Both the position numbers and the translations under genes were made by a program. Shown piece by piece: positions 1 to 11,200 of a stretch of 45,593 nucleotides of DNA (position 1 is its first letter; every line of letters begins with the position of its first letter). The notes beneath the pieces are model-generated. The model searched no databases. It was not told the DNA's origin and saw nothing but the letters and a program-made list of their open reading frames with translations. The stretch lies in contig NOWV01000335.1 in assembly GCA_003344405.1 (NCBI GenBank), forward strand, positions 1 through 45,593. Direction: 5' to 3'. Origin of the DNA: Trichoplax sp. H2. Its lineage: Eukaryota; Placozoa; Uniplacotomia; Trichoplacea.

Positions 1-219
1 ATATAAGCCATTTGTTATCATCGAAAACAGTAAAGCAAGAGACAACAGCGGGTTCAGTATTTATTTGTACTGCATACATCATTTTGCTTCTACTGTACCT
101 TAATCGTTTTGCATTTTTTGCTGGTCTCCATGATGCTTCAAGGCTTGGCGAACTGATGTGAAAAGGCACTTTAACCCCTTAATTAATGCCGCGAAAAACG
201 ATTCATTTCTGGCGCTCTA

Positions 220-545
220 TTCTATACAGTACTGTACAAGGTCTGCGATTACTGTACCGTATAGTACATTATGCTGTACTGTATACTGTACAACAGTACG
301 CTACACTAGAGACCCTCTACGATACATCGACTGTAAGTGTACAGTCCATCGTACTACAGTATACACTGTACAATATTGTTATACTGTACTGTACAGTACA
401 GTACAGTACAGTACTGTATCCTGTTCCTACAGTACAGTACAGTATACAGTACTGTACTGTACTGTACTTCCGTGGTACTGTACAGTACTGTACCTGTTAA
501 CGTACAGTACACAGTACTGTACACTATACACTGTACAGTAAGACG
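220..545. repeat. TACTG/CAGTA palindromic simple satellite
   Basis: The stretch is built almost entirely from the pentamer TACTG and its complement CAGTA, overlapping as GTAC palindromes. The two orientations alternate, so perfect hairpins form. A 22-nt perfect palindrome lies at 382-403. Two 17-nt perfect inverted arms lie at 428-444 and 450-466, separated by 5 nt. Open frames on both strands across it (such as 158-541, 337-648 and 354-620) are artefacts, rich in Tyr, Cys, Thr and Val because of the repeat. Confidence 0.9.
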
Positions 546-719
546 GGTCCCCGGGCCGCAAATTCTTTTTTTTGAACATTCAGTATTGAGGAAGGAAACA
601 ATCCATGTTCTAATATCCAATTGGCTACACGAAACAAAAGCTTTCTAAAATACTACTGTACTTCATACCAAAATAGAATACGCCTGCGCAAACGAAACTA
701 GTACAAAAGACTACAGTTC

Positions 720-1075
720 GATATTTTTGAGCAGTACTGCGTACAAGTAGTACTGACTGTACTAGTACCAGTGTAGAGAACCTGTACTGTACAGTACAGT
801 ACAGTACGCACAGCACGCAGTAAACTGCCCTTCGGACTTCGGACTTGTACATGAAGAAGTTCCAATTCGTATTTACGATCATTAACCAAACTTGTAAAGT
901 CACAAAATCAATAAATATGCGTCGCAGTATTGAAACGCTGAAGCAATTGCTTATATATCAATTATTCACCAATGATAGTAAGCACTGTACTAATACTGTG
1001 CTTCGACAAGCGTCTATTTTATATTATCATGTTCAAGATACAGTGGGACTGTACAGTAGTACAGTACAATGTTCA
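720..1075. repeat. Secondary TACTG/CAGTA clusters
   Basis: The same pentamer satellite resumes in short bursts. A dense one lies at about 780-811 (CTGTACTGTACAGTACAGTA and continuing), with weaker ones near 731-775 and 1048-1070. A single further site lies near 1489-1501. Together with the main block this makes a region of about 1.3 kb invaded by the motif. No coding content is supported; the frames at 698-889 and 845-1108 are chance. Confidence 0.7.
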
Positions 1076-3689
1076 AGTTCTCAAAGGCATCATCAACATG
1101 TCGAATGATGGAGTTGCTTGTTCAACTTAGCCTTAGCGAACATCATGTCAATAATTAAGACTAGTATTGTTTAGGCAACAAAGCCGCAACACAATTACAA
1201 TTTAAATACTTTACTAAACTATTTCCACTAATCAATATTAAATGAAAAGCATTTCCAAAACAATCCCTAACGGCACTGTTGAAATCAACAAAAACGATAG
1301 AATGTGAGGGATCCTCCCATTTTTATCCGTCCCTATTTTACTGGTTAAACTAGAAAATTACAACATTCTAGTCATTAGAAATAATGTATTCAGCAAACTA
1401 TTCCATTCTTATTCTGATGTCCAAGAAATTTGTTTACATTTCAAAACGGTTAATAATACGACATGTTCCAACGGTGTGTACATACACTACTGTACAGTAC
1501 ACTAAACGGTGTCATGTTAACTCCGGCCCAGTTTACATAAACAACTCAATTTTTTCAACATGATTACACGTAGTGCTGTACTCCAATGGCGAGCGATCTA
1601 TCTCAAGCTCTCAACGATCGTTATCTACGTGATCCTGTGCATTCTACAACACACTTGAAGGACATCCAATTTACGATTGGAGAAATGTAAACCCATTCGA
1701 TACTGGCAACTTGACTATTAATGCCATCAATTCTGTCCGCCTCTAAAACAATAAATTGTGTTCGAGTTATTGTTCGTACATGTTATGCGTGCAGGTTGAT
1801 TAGCGTCGTCAGCCTTCACGACATAAACCTAAAGATAAAAGTCTTTCTTCTCTATCTTGAACTCTATGATATAAGCTGCAATTCAACAATAAAAGTTGTA
1901 ATGCTGCGCATAATATAAACTGCAATTCGTAGCGTTTATTCATCATTCTATTCATCGGAAACAAATGCCGTGGGTACCAAGTTACCGTTACCATTACCCT
2001 AAATTGATTGATTTGATGATGGGTACAGATTTTCATGAAAATTTGCGCCTGATACCTTCACCTAGTAGATACCTCAGATTATTTATTTTGCATGTTATCA
2101 CTCATCTATGGCCTTCAAACATCAGTAGCTATTGTAGATTTCTGTTCTCGGTAACTTAAATGATTAATGCGATATCGAGCTGACAACATCTGAAGACATT
2201 TTGACGCAAAATTCATATCACGAACAAGTTCTACTTGCGTCATAGTCAATTTCGTAGTGATACTTTCCCCCTAGTAATTTACAGCAGAGAACGACATTAC
2301 TACCGGCCTACTGACAGGTTTATCCTCGTTTATCCTCCCTGATATTACCTACTTTATGACTGTAAATGCTGACGATCTCTTTTCGTCAAGAGGAATAGTA
2401 ACTCCATTAGTCTCATTGACATAAGTGAACCTAAACTTGATTGAAAAGTTAGTCAAGTATAGTATTATAAATCTACATTAAGATTGGTTATCAGTGCATA
2501 CGCGTAGATAACATCATAAAACTATGCCGTTGTCGACAATGCACACATTTGTAATTATATATATAATTAGTGAGCAAAGGTCACTTTGTGGCGCATGGAC
2601 GCAAGTGAATAGTACGCAATGCCTCCACAACTCAACATCCTCCAATAATCTCATGTAAGATCTTGCTTACTTTAATCCGATCATTGCAATTTGCTCAGCT
2701 TCACGTTTCTGCCTCTCTCTCCCCCCCCCAAAAAAATTAGCATGTTAAATACGAAATACTGCACAAAAGATACATAACGGGGTAGATAAACTCCAGCTAT
2801 CTATCATCCAATTTTCGTAGTGATACTTTCTCATTGGTATACTATAAATGCAGTTGTACGGACGATAGAAGTCACCGTCTTCCCATAATTGTTATCATTT
2901 CATATCTGTTAAACTACAGCCTACAATGCATATTCCAGCCAGCATGCCATCGATAAAGCAGAGAATGAAAACTGCTGCCATTTTCCACCTGTGTTCAAAA
3001 TCACTAGCATCAAAATATTGTTCATCTCATGGAACATCTCTTGGCCCATTGATTTACTGCCATGTTCAAGTTTACTTTACAGTTTATGGAGATTTTAGGT
3101 CATTCAGAAACGTGTGTCATATTCTACACTTCATGCAGAGTCGTCTGTACGATATGTCTTGCAGAGCGCATACTATCGTAAGTGTTGATTAATATCCATT
3201 CTTATCTCATTGCATGTCTCATGATTGTCTAGTTCATTTATGATATCTATCTTATTCTATTCCTGCCTCGAGTACGCTTATCATCTGTTCTACGTCCAAA
3301 TAAAGGATTTCATTTTGGTTTACAATCGGTCTCGTATCCTAGTAAGGATCGGCTCAAAGTAATAGACAAAACCCGTCCTATTACAACGTGTGTTGAACGT
3401 TGTCCAGTCATAGGCAATAAGCACTAAACTGCAATCAATAATTCAATTCTTCATTCATGATTATCGAATTGATTGCATAGACGTGTATAGTGTAGATGAT
3501 GGCTGGCTTGCTAAATCGATGTACTTGTGCCACACTACACGTTTGCTCCATTTCAATCACTCCAATTGGCAGTTGATGGATGACCAATGGAAAAGGCTTG
3601 TCAACCCATCCACCACATCATCCACTTTGATCAATCCTTTCTGATCCTGCCTGTCTTCTCCTAAATTAAATTAATGAACAGTGCTTGCA

Positions 3690-3860
3690 AGACGTTGCTG
3701 AGTTGGCCATGCTGCCAACGCGCACCGCAGTCTGCCGGTAAACTCCAGTCCAGTCTAGTGACTCACCTCCAAGATGAGTCAATGGAAAAAGTGCCGACGG
3801 CCGGACCGGTACGGTCCCTACTTTCCCATTGTGGTTGACGTGATGGTGATCTACCAAGCC
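3690..3860. promoter_or_regulatory. Candidate promoter/enhancer patch with two TGASTCA sites
   Basis: This patch is clearly richer in G and C than its surroundings. It contains TGACTCA at 3759-3765 and TGAGTCA at 3775-3781, both matches to the AP-1-type bZIP site. It also holds an interrupted palindrome, GGACCG-GTA-CGGTCC, at 3803-3817. It lies about 1 kb upstream of the RhoGAP start codon. A regulatory role is inferred from composition and motifs only. No TATA box or transcription start can be assigned. Confidence 0.25.
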
Positions 3861-4836
3861 TCCTCTATTTTGTATATCATCCCTAGCATCGGTTGTCTAT
3901 GTTAGCGTAGCACTACTGTCGATTGACTCGGCCTGTCTACTCTCTGTCGTCGTCCATTGGGTTTTTTTTTTCCCCCTCTACAGCGTTACTATTGGATAGC
4001 GTGCGATACACGTCAGTAGGATGACAACTGTTGTAACACGATCTACTCCCAAGTCAATCGCACGGCCTTGACAACCATAGGTGGTCGACGCTACAGTATA
4101 CTCTCAATCGTCCTCGATTGGACATACACTGTAGATAAACTATCGAAGAAGGATCCACTGGACTTGGAATTTGCAAATTTATTTCTTTAAAGCAATTTTA
4201 GGTAGGTTTGGACATCGAATTATTGATTGGAGTGGGAAATTTATCAACGCTATCCATCCACCATTGCTGTTATTCGATGGAGGAATGATTATCGCCATCA
4301 GAAATCAACAAGAGCATCAGCTTGATCAACAACAATAAAACTCACTTCTCCTATTTCAACATCGATTTGGATTAGTGTAAGCTTACAAAGACATCTCTTT
4401 CTTAGTTCTCTTGGACAGGAAATCTCTCCCATTTTTGGATATGTATGACCTGTTTGTAGCCATTTTCAAGGGTTCAACATAAATTCATTCTGATTCCAAT
4501 TCAAGCCAACGGAAAAGACAACTATTGCAACGATTACACTGTCGTGATCCTTGGTAGAGCCAAAAAAATACAATTGAAAATTGAGGTCGGAAAAGAAAGA
4601 AAGCCTCAAGAAGAATTCAAAATCGCTTGATTTTTGAAGACAACAAAACAATCTTGCTACCTAGCCAATTAGTATACAAAGTGTTTGGACTGTATGTAGA
4701 TTATTCAAGCACTAGCATTAACTACTCCACCAAATCCACTCAACAACGCTTTGTTCTACCTATTCCAAATTATTGATATTATCCCTTCTCAACATTTTGA
4801 TTACGGCAAAAATTGAGACGGTACAACACATTGATC

Positions 4837-5271
4837 ATGGCGGATTTAGTCAACATTACTATTAGTCATTTAGGTCAAGACAAAGAGTTTGTTTTTAATA
4901 GTGATGAAATCACTTTTCCTGATTTACAACGTCGGATTGTCCAAACATTCCAACTTTTCCCTGGTGTTCAATTTGTTCTTATCGATCGAAAGACACAAGG
5001 GATTATAACCCGCGATAGCTTAAGATTTATCCATGAATTAAATACTTTGTGGGACTTGAAACTTCTCGCTCCACCGCGGCATGATGGCCGTAATGCGCCC
5101 CCTCTTCGCATCTATGCTAGCGGTGCTATGGAATTTTCAACACGAAAACAAGATCAAGATCAAATCGATCAGACACGTAACACTAATACTACTAATTCTG
5201 CTAATAAAGATGATACTGTCATGAAGCAGCAGCCTCCTTCTACACATGATTTACCACCCACAGCCGACGAG
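4837..5271 (+). other. RhoGAP gene exon 1: putative ubiquitin-like/Ras-binding N-terminus
   Basis: This exon encodes residues 1-145. Residues 1-85 look globular, with alternating hydrophobic strands (VNITIS, FVLIDR, DLKLLAP) around a helix-like segment (FPDLQRRIVQTFQLF). The order strand-strand-helix-strand-strand, ending in a final hydrophobic strand before a proline, resembles the N-terminal ubiquitin-like Ras-binding segment of ELMO proteins. This is pattern similarity only. Residues from about 100 are a low-complexity Asn/Thr/Gln/Asp linker. The donor is GAG|gtaagt at 5272, and the next exon joins in phase 0. Confidence 0.6.
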
Positions 5272-8200
5272 GTAAGTTCAAACTCTTTCAATCGCAGGAT
5301 ATCCTGCGTCGTTGATAGTTGACCAGTGCTACAGTCAAGTAGTTATGTATGTCTTACTCCTTCATATCGCTAGAGAATAAATGATATCCAACCGTTTATG
5401 TTCTACTAATTTAAAAAAAGAAAAAGCATGAACGGTACAATATCCAATTTTTGCGTTTATATTCCCCAGTTAACTTCGACGTTGCATCACCATTTATCGT
5501 TGCTTTTATTTTTTTTGCTGGGGGGGAAATCATAAACTTTCAACTATGGAAGAAAATATGGATGTTTAGATAACAAACCAAATAGTCATTATCGCTTGTA
5601 CCTTTACTAACAACATTCCGTTAACATCATCAATTCAAGCCTCAATACTCTGATTAAAATTACTTTGTAAAATATCGAAATGCGACATCTCTCAGCAAGA
5701 ATTGCCACCATTTCGACAACACAGTCATTTGAAAAGTGTTGTTGACTCCCTGAAGGGATTGTACAGTATAGTGTATGATACAAGAAGGAGTAGTGTATAC
5801 TGGAACAAGGCTGACTTACCCGTCAGTCCTTACTTGCCTTCTGATTGACTGAAAATTACTCGCCATCAGAGACGGCGACAATAGCAACATGGCGACTGAA
5901 CAATGAACGCTCAGTTAATTTGGTTGCCCTTGATATTCTCGCTTAAGGAGCCTTGCTTGCAATTATTAAATACTATTTTCTTACTCAGTATGATATGATG
6001 GCAATTTCTTCTTAGAGTTGTAAGTTATATTATAGACAAATGGTTGTCGTTAGCGGCATAACATTCTTGTACTTGGCTTTGGAAAATGAATCAATCTACT
6101 GACGCTCATTTCTTTAACTCTTGTATACATGTTGTCTATGCCGCAAGGGTCGATCATAATATCAAGTGTAAAGTCCTGCCTAAAAAAGAGTTATGCATTG
6201 CCTATCCAGGAGTTTTAATGACTTCAAATTAATCACAAACCTTATGACTATAAGCCATTGCAATAGTTGAAGCCGAGCACTGAATGAATGGATGTATAGT
6301 TTTGTGTTTGACATTTTTAATTGAGATCTACAGTATCATAACGTTAAAGAAACTAAATGGCAAACCTTGATCATCGAACCCTTCTCTATTTTGTTCCGAC
6401 ACACTTATTTCAAGTCATTACGGGACACTACAGTAATATTCTCCATTAATATTACATATTGTACTAGAAACGTTATTATTTCTCCTCATATAGGATATTG
6501 ATCTTTCGTTAGCTTAACAATCTCTTTTAATGCCATCGTCAAAGAAAAGCAGCATTATTATTGATATACTGTAGAATAAGCCAACAATCTTGCATTGTCC
6601 TGTATACAAGTACACGGCAAAAAAAAAATTTTTATATCTTGAATTCGTAAGAAACAGTAATGCTTTCCCACGGCAACCTATATCTAAGTGACTCATCAGT
6701 TTCCTGCTGATGCGAGTACTACTCATTTAAAATAAAGGTTCACTGAAAATGAATAAGTTTCCGACCGCTTTAAACAGAACTTCCTGGTAAATTTTATTGT
6801 ACTTCAAACAAAATAGCTTGATTCAGCTAATCTTTTAATACAGTATTTTTATTTTTCTCCGCTCCCTCAATCATTGTATCGGGCGCTGCTTTTGATTATA
6901 ATTCACTATCGGGATCATTATTTCACTTGATTTCAATCTGCTAAGCCCAATAAAAGCCATAATCATACCGTACGTTTCGTCTATCATTTTCTTTTACGCA
7001 ATCATTTACCTTGTAATATACTCGTAAAAGACCCATACAACTTTCGATACAACGTACAGTATAATGTAGCTGCTTGTAACAATATACAAATATTAACAGG
7101 AATTGCTGTTATAAGATCAATGTCACACTCAGCAAGACTTGAAATGGTTTCTATTTTCAATCTATAACTACAGTCTTCTATTCATTAATCTATCCGTTAA
7201 TGCAAATTGAATCCAAATACAATGTTTGAATTTGCCCTTTCTGAATTTTGCTGATCTTTTTTGCTGGAATAATTCTTTGTACTTCGATAATATAACCACA
7301 AAAGATCAATGTATCGAGAAAATACTGCAATAACAAATTAATAATCATCACCTGCAGTAAACAATCGCTACCATTTCCGCTTGATCAAGCCTTGATGTAT
7401 ACGTTTTGCAAGCATGATTTTAATTTTCAACTCAAGAAAACTATTCATACGCGGAATAGATACATTAGTATACACTGCTGTCAAAGATCATGATCAGATA
7501 ATTAATAGAGCACTGTACACTCAGTGGACAGTGCTGTGTAATCAACAAGCCATTCCTCTTTTTCAAATTAAATCTAGCTATCGCAAATTCTTGTCCATTT
7601 ATTCATGCCAGGATCTTGTACGAATTTCACTCTTTTACTACTTCAATGAACATAGCAGAGTTTAGCACATTATTAGCCACCTCGAAGACTCCATTAATAA
7701 GAATAAATACTTGTTACAATTTTGGACAAACTTACGTTGTGTGAACTTATTTGATCCCATATTCCCATAGTATTATTTGCGGTTAGCAGAGTTGAATTCG
7801 AAGCTCTAGAGATATTTATGAATGGTTACAATTGTTCGCTTATTTTTTTTTCATTGATATTGCAAATGCGTATTACAAACCATGAAAACTTGATGATGAC
7901 AAACAAGTTACCCCAACAAAACCTCGCATGACCTTTCTGTACAGTATTCTAACAACTGTAGTAGTTACAATTGTAATAACTTATTAATCATAATCTAATT
8001 AATTTATCATCACCTGACTGTCGTGTGTTGTGTTGAATTTCATAGCTTTGGACTAAAAACAAAAAATGACTTTGAATTATTAAATTTTAAATTTTATTTG
8101 TAATAGACTCCTTCAAGGATGTTACCTAAACATGATACTACAAAAAAGAGAGTTTTCGCTTCTGTAGATGCCTATCACTTCTATAGTTTATGCCAAAAAT

Positions 8201-11200
8201 CCAAGATAATTGTGCTAAAATGTGGTACCTCTGGTTATGGTTTTACGCTGTTTCATAAAAGCTTTGAATTACCTCCAAGACAACCTCCAAATGTAAGCAA
8301 ACTTAAAATGACAGAGAATAATATTGATACTGATCGAAAAATATATCGATATGCAGTAGTTAACAATTACATAACAGTGATTTTATATTATTGATCTTAC
8401 GACTACAGTGTTACAGATATCCATCTGAATTGAATGTTAATTGGAAAGAATAAATAATAGTATCGTACAGGAAATTGATACAATATAACAGAATAATTCT
8501 CTACGGGTAGTGTTATCATTTTATGCGAACCGATCTTATAGTCTCTTGCTTAAACGCTATAGAAATGATAGTGATTTACAACACTGTAACAAATTAACAA
8601 CTACATGGCAGAGACAATGCCCTTACGATAGCCGATATTTAGATGCAGTATTAAATGATGATGGCAATGGTGCTATAACATTCGTAACTTGTTACACTGT
8701 ACAAGTTCTAAAATTAGTTTAGTGCTGCAGCTTGCGTTAGTTGGATAACATTGGTACCGTATTACGCAATATTGTAGATTTTCAACAACCAGTAAAAGGT
8801 TGTGTTCAAGTTTACTGAAACCCTATGTTTATAAATTTGCAGTAGTGATAAGCTAGCTCCCTATAATGAATAGAAGAATGATGTGGACACTAATAAATAC
8901 TAACTTTAACTTAATGATCATCAAATATGCACTTCATAGCATGCATTTACTTGTCATCTAGAAATATTCAGTCGCGATGAGCAAGAATGTAGACTAACAA
9001 AAAATATATGCTATTTATAGATACTGTATGTAAATGCCTCAAGCTCATAAACTGACAACTGCTTTCTTGATTTACTACCATAGAAATGAATCTCTTTCAT
9101 AAGAGATAAGTCGTGATGCATAATGTTACCATTATGTGGCTATAAAATATGTTAACTATATATACCATCCACTAAGACTATCATTATTGACTCATTATCA
9201 AGGAATAAATTCTTGATAATAATTAGTATGATAAATACCTAATTTTGATACTTAACAATATAAACTGTTGCAGGATATCGTAATAATGCCGCAATCAAGG
9301 AGCCCCAAGGGCGACCAAAACATTGTTACACTTGAACCGGAAACTACTATACTAATTAATATGGTTGTACCAACTGGGCCTGCTCACTTAGCGGGAGTAA
9401 GAACAGGTATAGCACGATAGAACAAGTGATGGCGCGTGTTTACTTGATTGCTAATTTTTCAACTTCTCTTTGTCATTAAAGCTCTTATTTACTAAAATAA
9501 ACTTGAAAAGGTAGCCATGATTGCTTTATGATTGACTTATCCTTCTCACCAATACGGTAAAATTCCTTTCTCAGGGGACTGTGTTGTTTCCGTTAACGGA
9601 GAATCAATAGCTGGTAAAACTTATCAACAAATTTCGAACGTCATTCAAGGAAGGTAAAATAATTCTTAAATTTATTATTGAAATTCATACAAGCAATCAC
9701 CATGGTTGCAGGTCTATCCAAAAATATAAAAATCACCATTTTTACTTAGCATTTACTACTTAGAAATATTGTTGGTGTTAATAAATGTAGTTGATTGTAA
9801 TTTTATTCTTATATCTTCTAGCACTCAAAGACTTTACTTGGAGATTGTACCAAAAGATGACTACCTAATGTGGATAGTAAGTTTATGTAGCTTCGACTTC
9901 TGCACTCAGGTAGTTCCTAGTTTTTAAACTAAAATTTCATTTGTTATATATAGACTGCTCCTGAGGCAGATCACTATGACGAAGCCTTGGTTAGAAATCA
10001 GTCAATTGGAAAATACCACAATTCAACTTCATCAATACGGAAAAGTAGCCTTCCCAATAAATTTCCTTCAACCCAAACTGCAGAGGTATCTAACCAACCG
10101 ACACATACATCCACATCTCAAACAACAGTTGGTAAAACTGTATCGATGCATCATATGAATTCATCGCCATCCCTTCTTACTACTGAACTAGCTGCTCCTG
10201 TTGCACCTCCACGACGTAATTCTAGCACTAGTAGAATGCCGAACGTTAGATCACTTCCTGTGCAAGTTAATGATGAATCAGCTACAGCAAACATTGATGA
10301 GTCAGTTAACTTTCGACCAATATCTCGACCCGCAGCATCATCTCAACCCCAGACATATCGCGCTACCAATGCTACTAAGAATAATAATTACAATAATGAT
10401 GTTATTACTACTAGTGACAACAGTAATCGCCTTCGACAGGCAAATGCTTATACTGAAAAGGAAGACAAGCCAATTCAGCGTAGCAATATATTGACAGAAA
10501 ATCCTTATGGAGTTGAAGAGCGGTCAGTATTGATACTCATATTGGCAATATTTTTTTTACACATGCTATTGCTGTCGGAATTAGTTTTAACTGGTTATGA
10601 TTTAATGTTTGCCTGTTAGTATCATAAATTGTTATTGTTCTCTATTTATTAACAGTATGAGAAGGAAAAGCATGGCATCGGAGTATGAAAACAGTAAATT
10701 CTCTTCACCTTACGATATTACCAAGCCGAAAGCGGTAATAATCTTTTTCTATTATGATCTTGTTTATGCCCTAATTCTTCTACAATCCCAAGGTTCATAT
10801 AACCTCTTTATGCCAATAAATGCAGAATGTGAATTGATATAATTACAGTAGTTGGTATAACATTTATAATCGATTCTATTTTATTTTTACACGCTATAAC
10901 CTCAATTTCTTTCTGGTATAACAGATCCCCATAAGAACGTCAAGCTTAACAAAAAATCCAGACCAGCAAGATTTATCTTCGCAATCAATCGATAGCGAAA
11001 ATCACGTCAATATTGGTCGTAAAGATTCTAATCCCATATTATCTCGCTCATTCTCTGATAACCATGAAACTGATAAAATTAATAAATTTTCATCAATGCC
11101 AACAACGCCGAATTATCCTTCAGTTACATTTCCAGTACCTTCCAACAATACATCACTCCAACTTCAAATACCGGTAAAATAAGATTAAATCGTTCTGTTC

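Larger units (their letters stand above)
1..4836. other. Upstream intergenic region, no supportable gene
   Basis: No gene is supportable here. The region opens with the TACTG/CAGTA satellite listed separately. The rest is AT-rich, with open frames no longer than chance predicts for this composition and with no splice-joined domain. Visible items are a C8-A7 homopolymer run near 2722-2737, and a short dispersed repeat (core TTCGTAGTGATACTTTC) seen near 2250 and again near 2815. A GC-richer patch lies at about 3690-3860. Any 5' UTR of the RhoGAP gene lies in the last part, but its start cannot be fixed. An upstream noncoding exon is possible. Confidence 0.6.

Noticed and set aside
158-648. Several overlapping 88-127-codon open frames on both strands
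   Set aside because: They are translations of the TACTG/CAGTA repeat, with Tyr-Cys-Thr-Val-rich low complexity and open in several frames at once.
845-3192. Open frames at 845-1108, 1721-1918, 1965-2159 and 2926-3192
   Set aside because: Lengths expected by chance in AT-rich DNA, with no domain, no splice partners and overlapping frames on the other strand.
4813-4836. Extension of the first RhoGAP exon upstream of ATG 4837
   Set aside because: The extension opens only with TTG; the first ATG in frame is 4837, with a good initiation context.
8119-8394. Independent small gene of 91 codons
   Set aside because: It is the PDZ exon 2 (8107-8292) read through its donor site into the intron.
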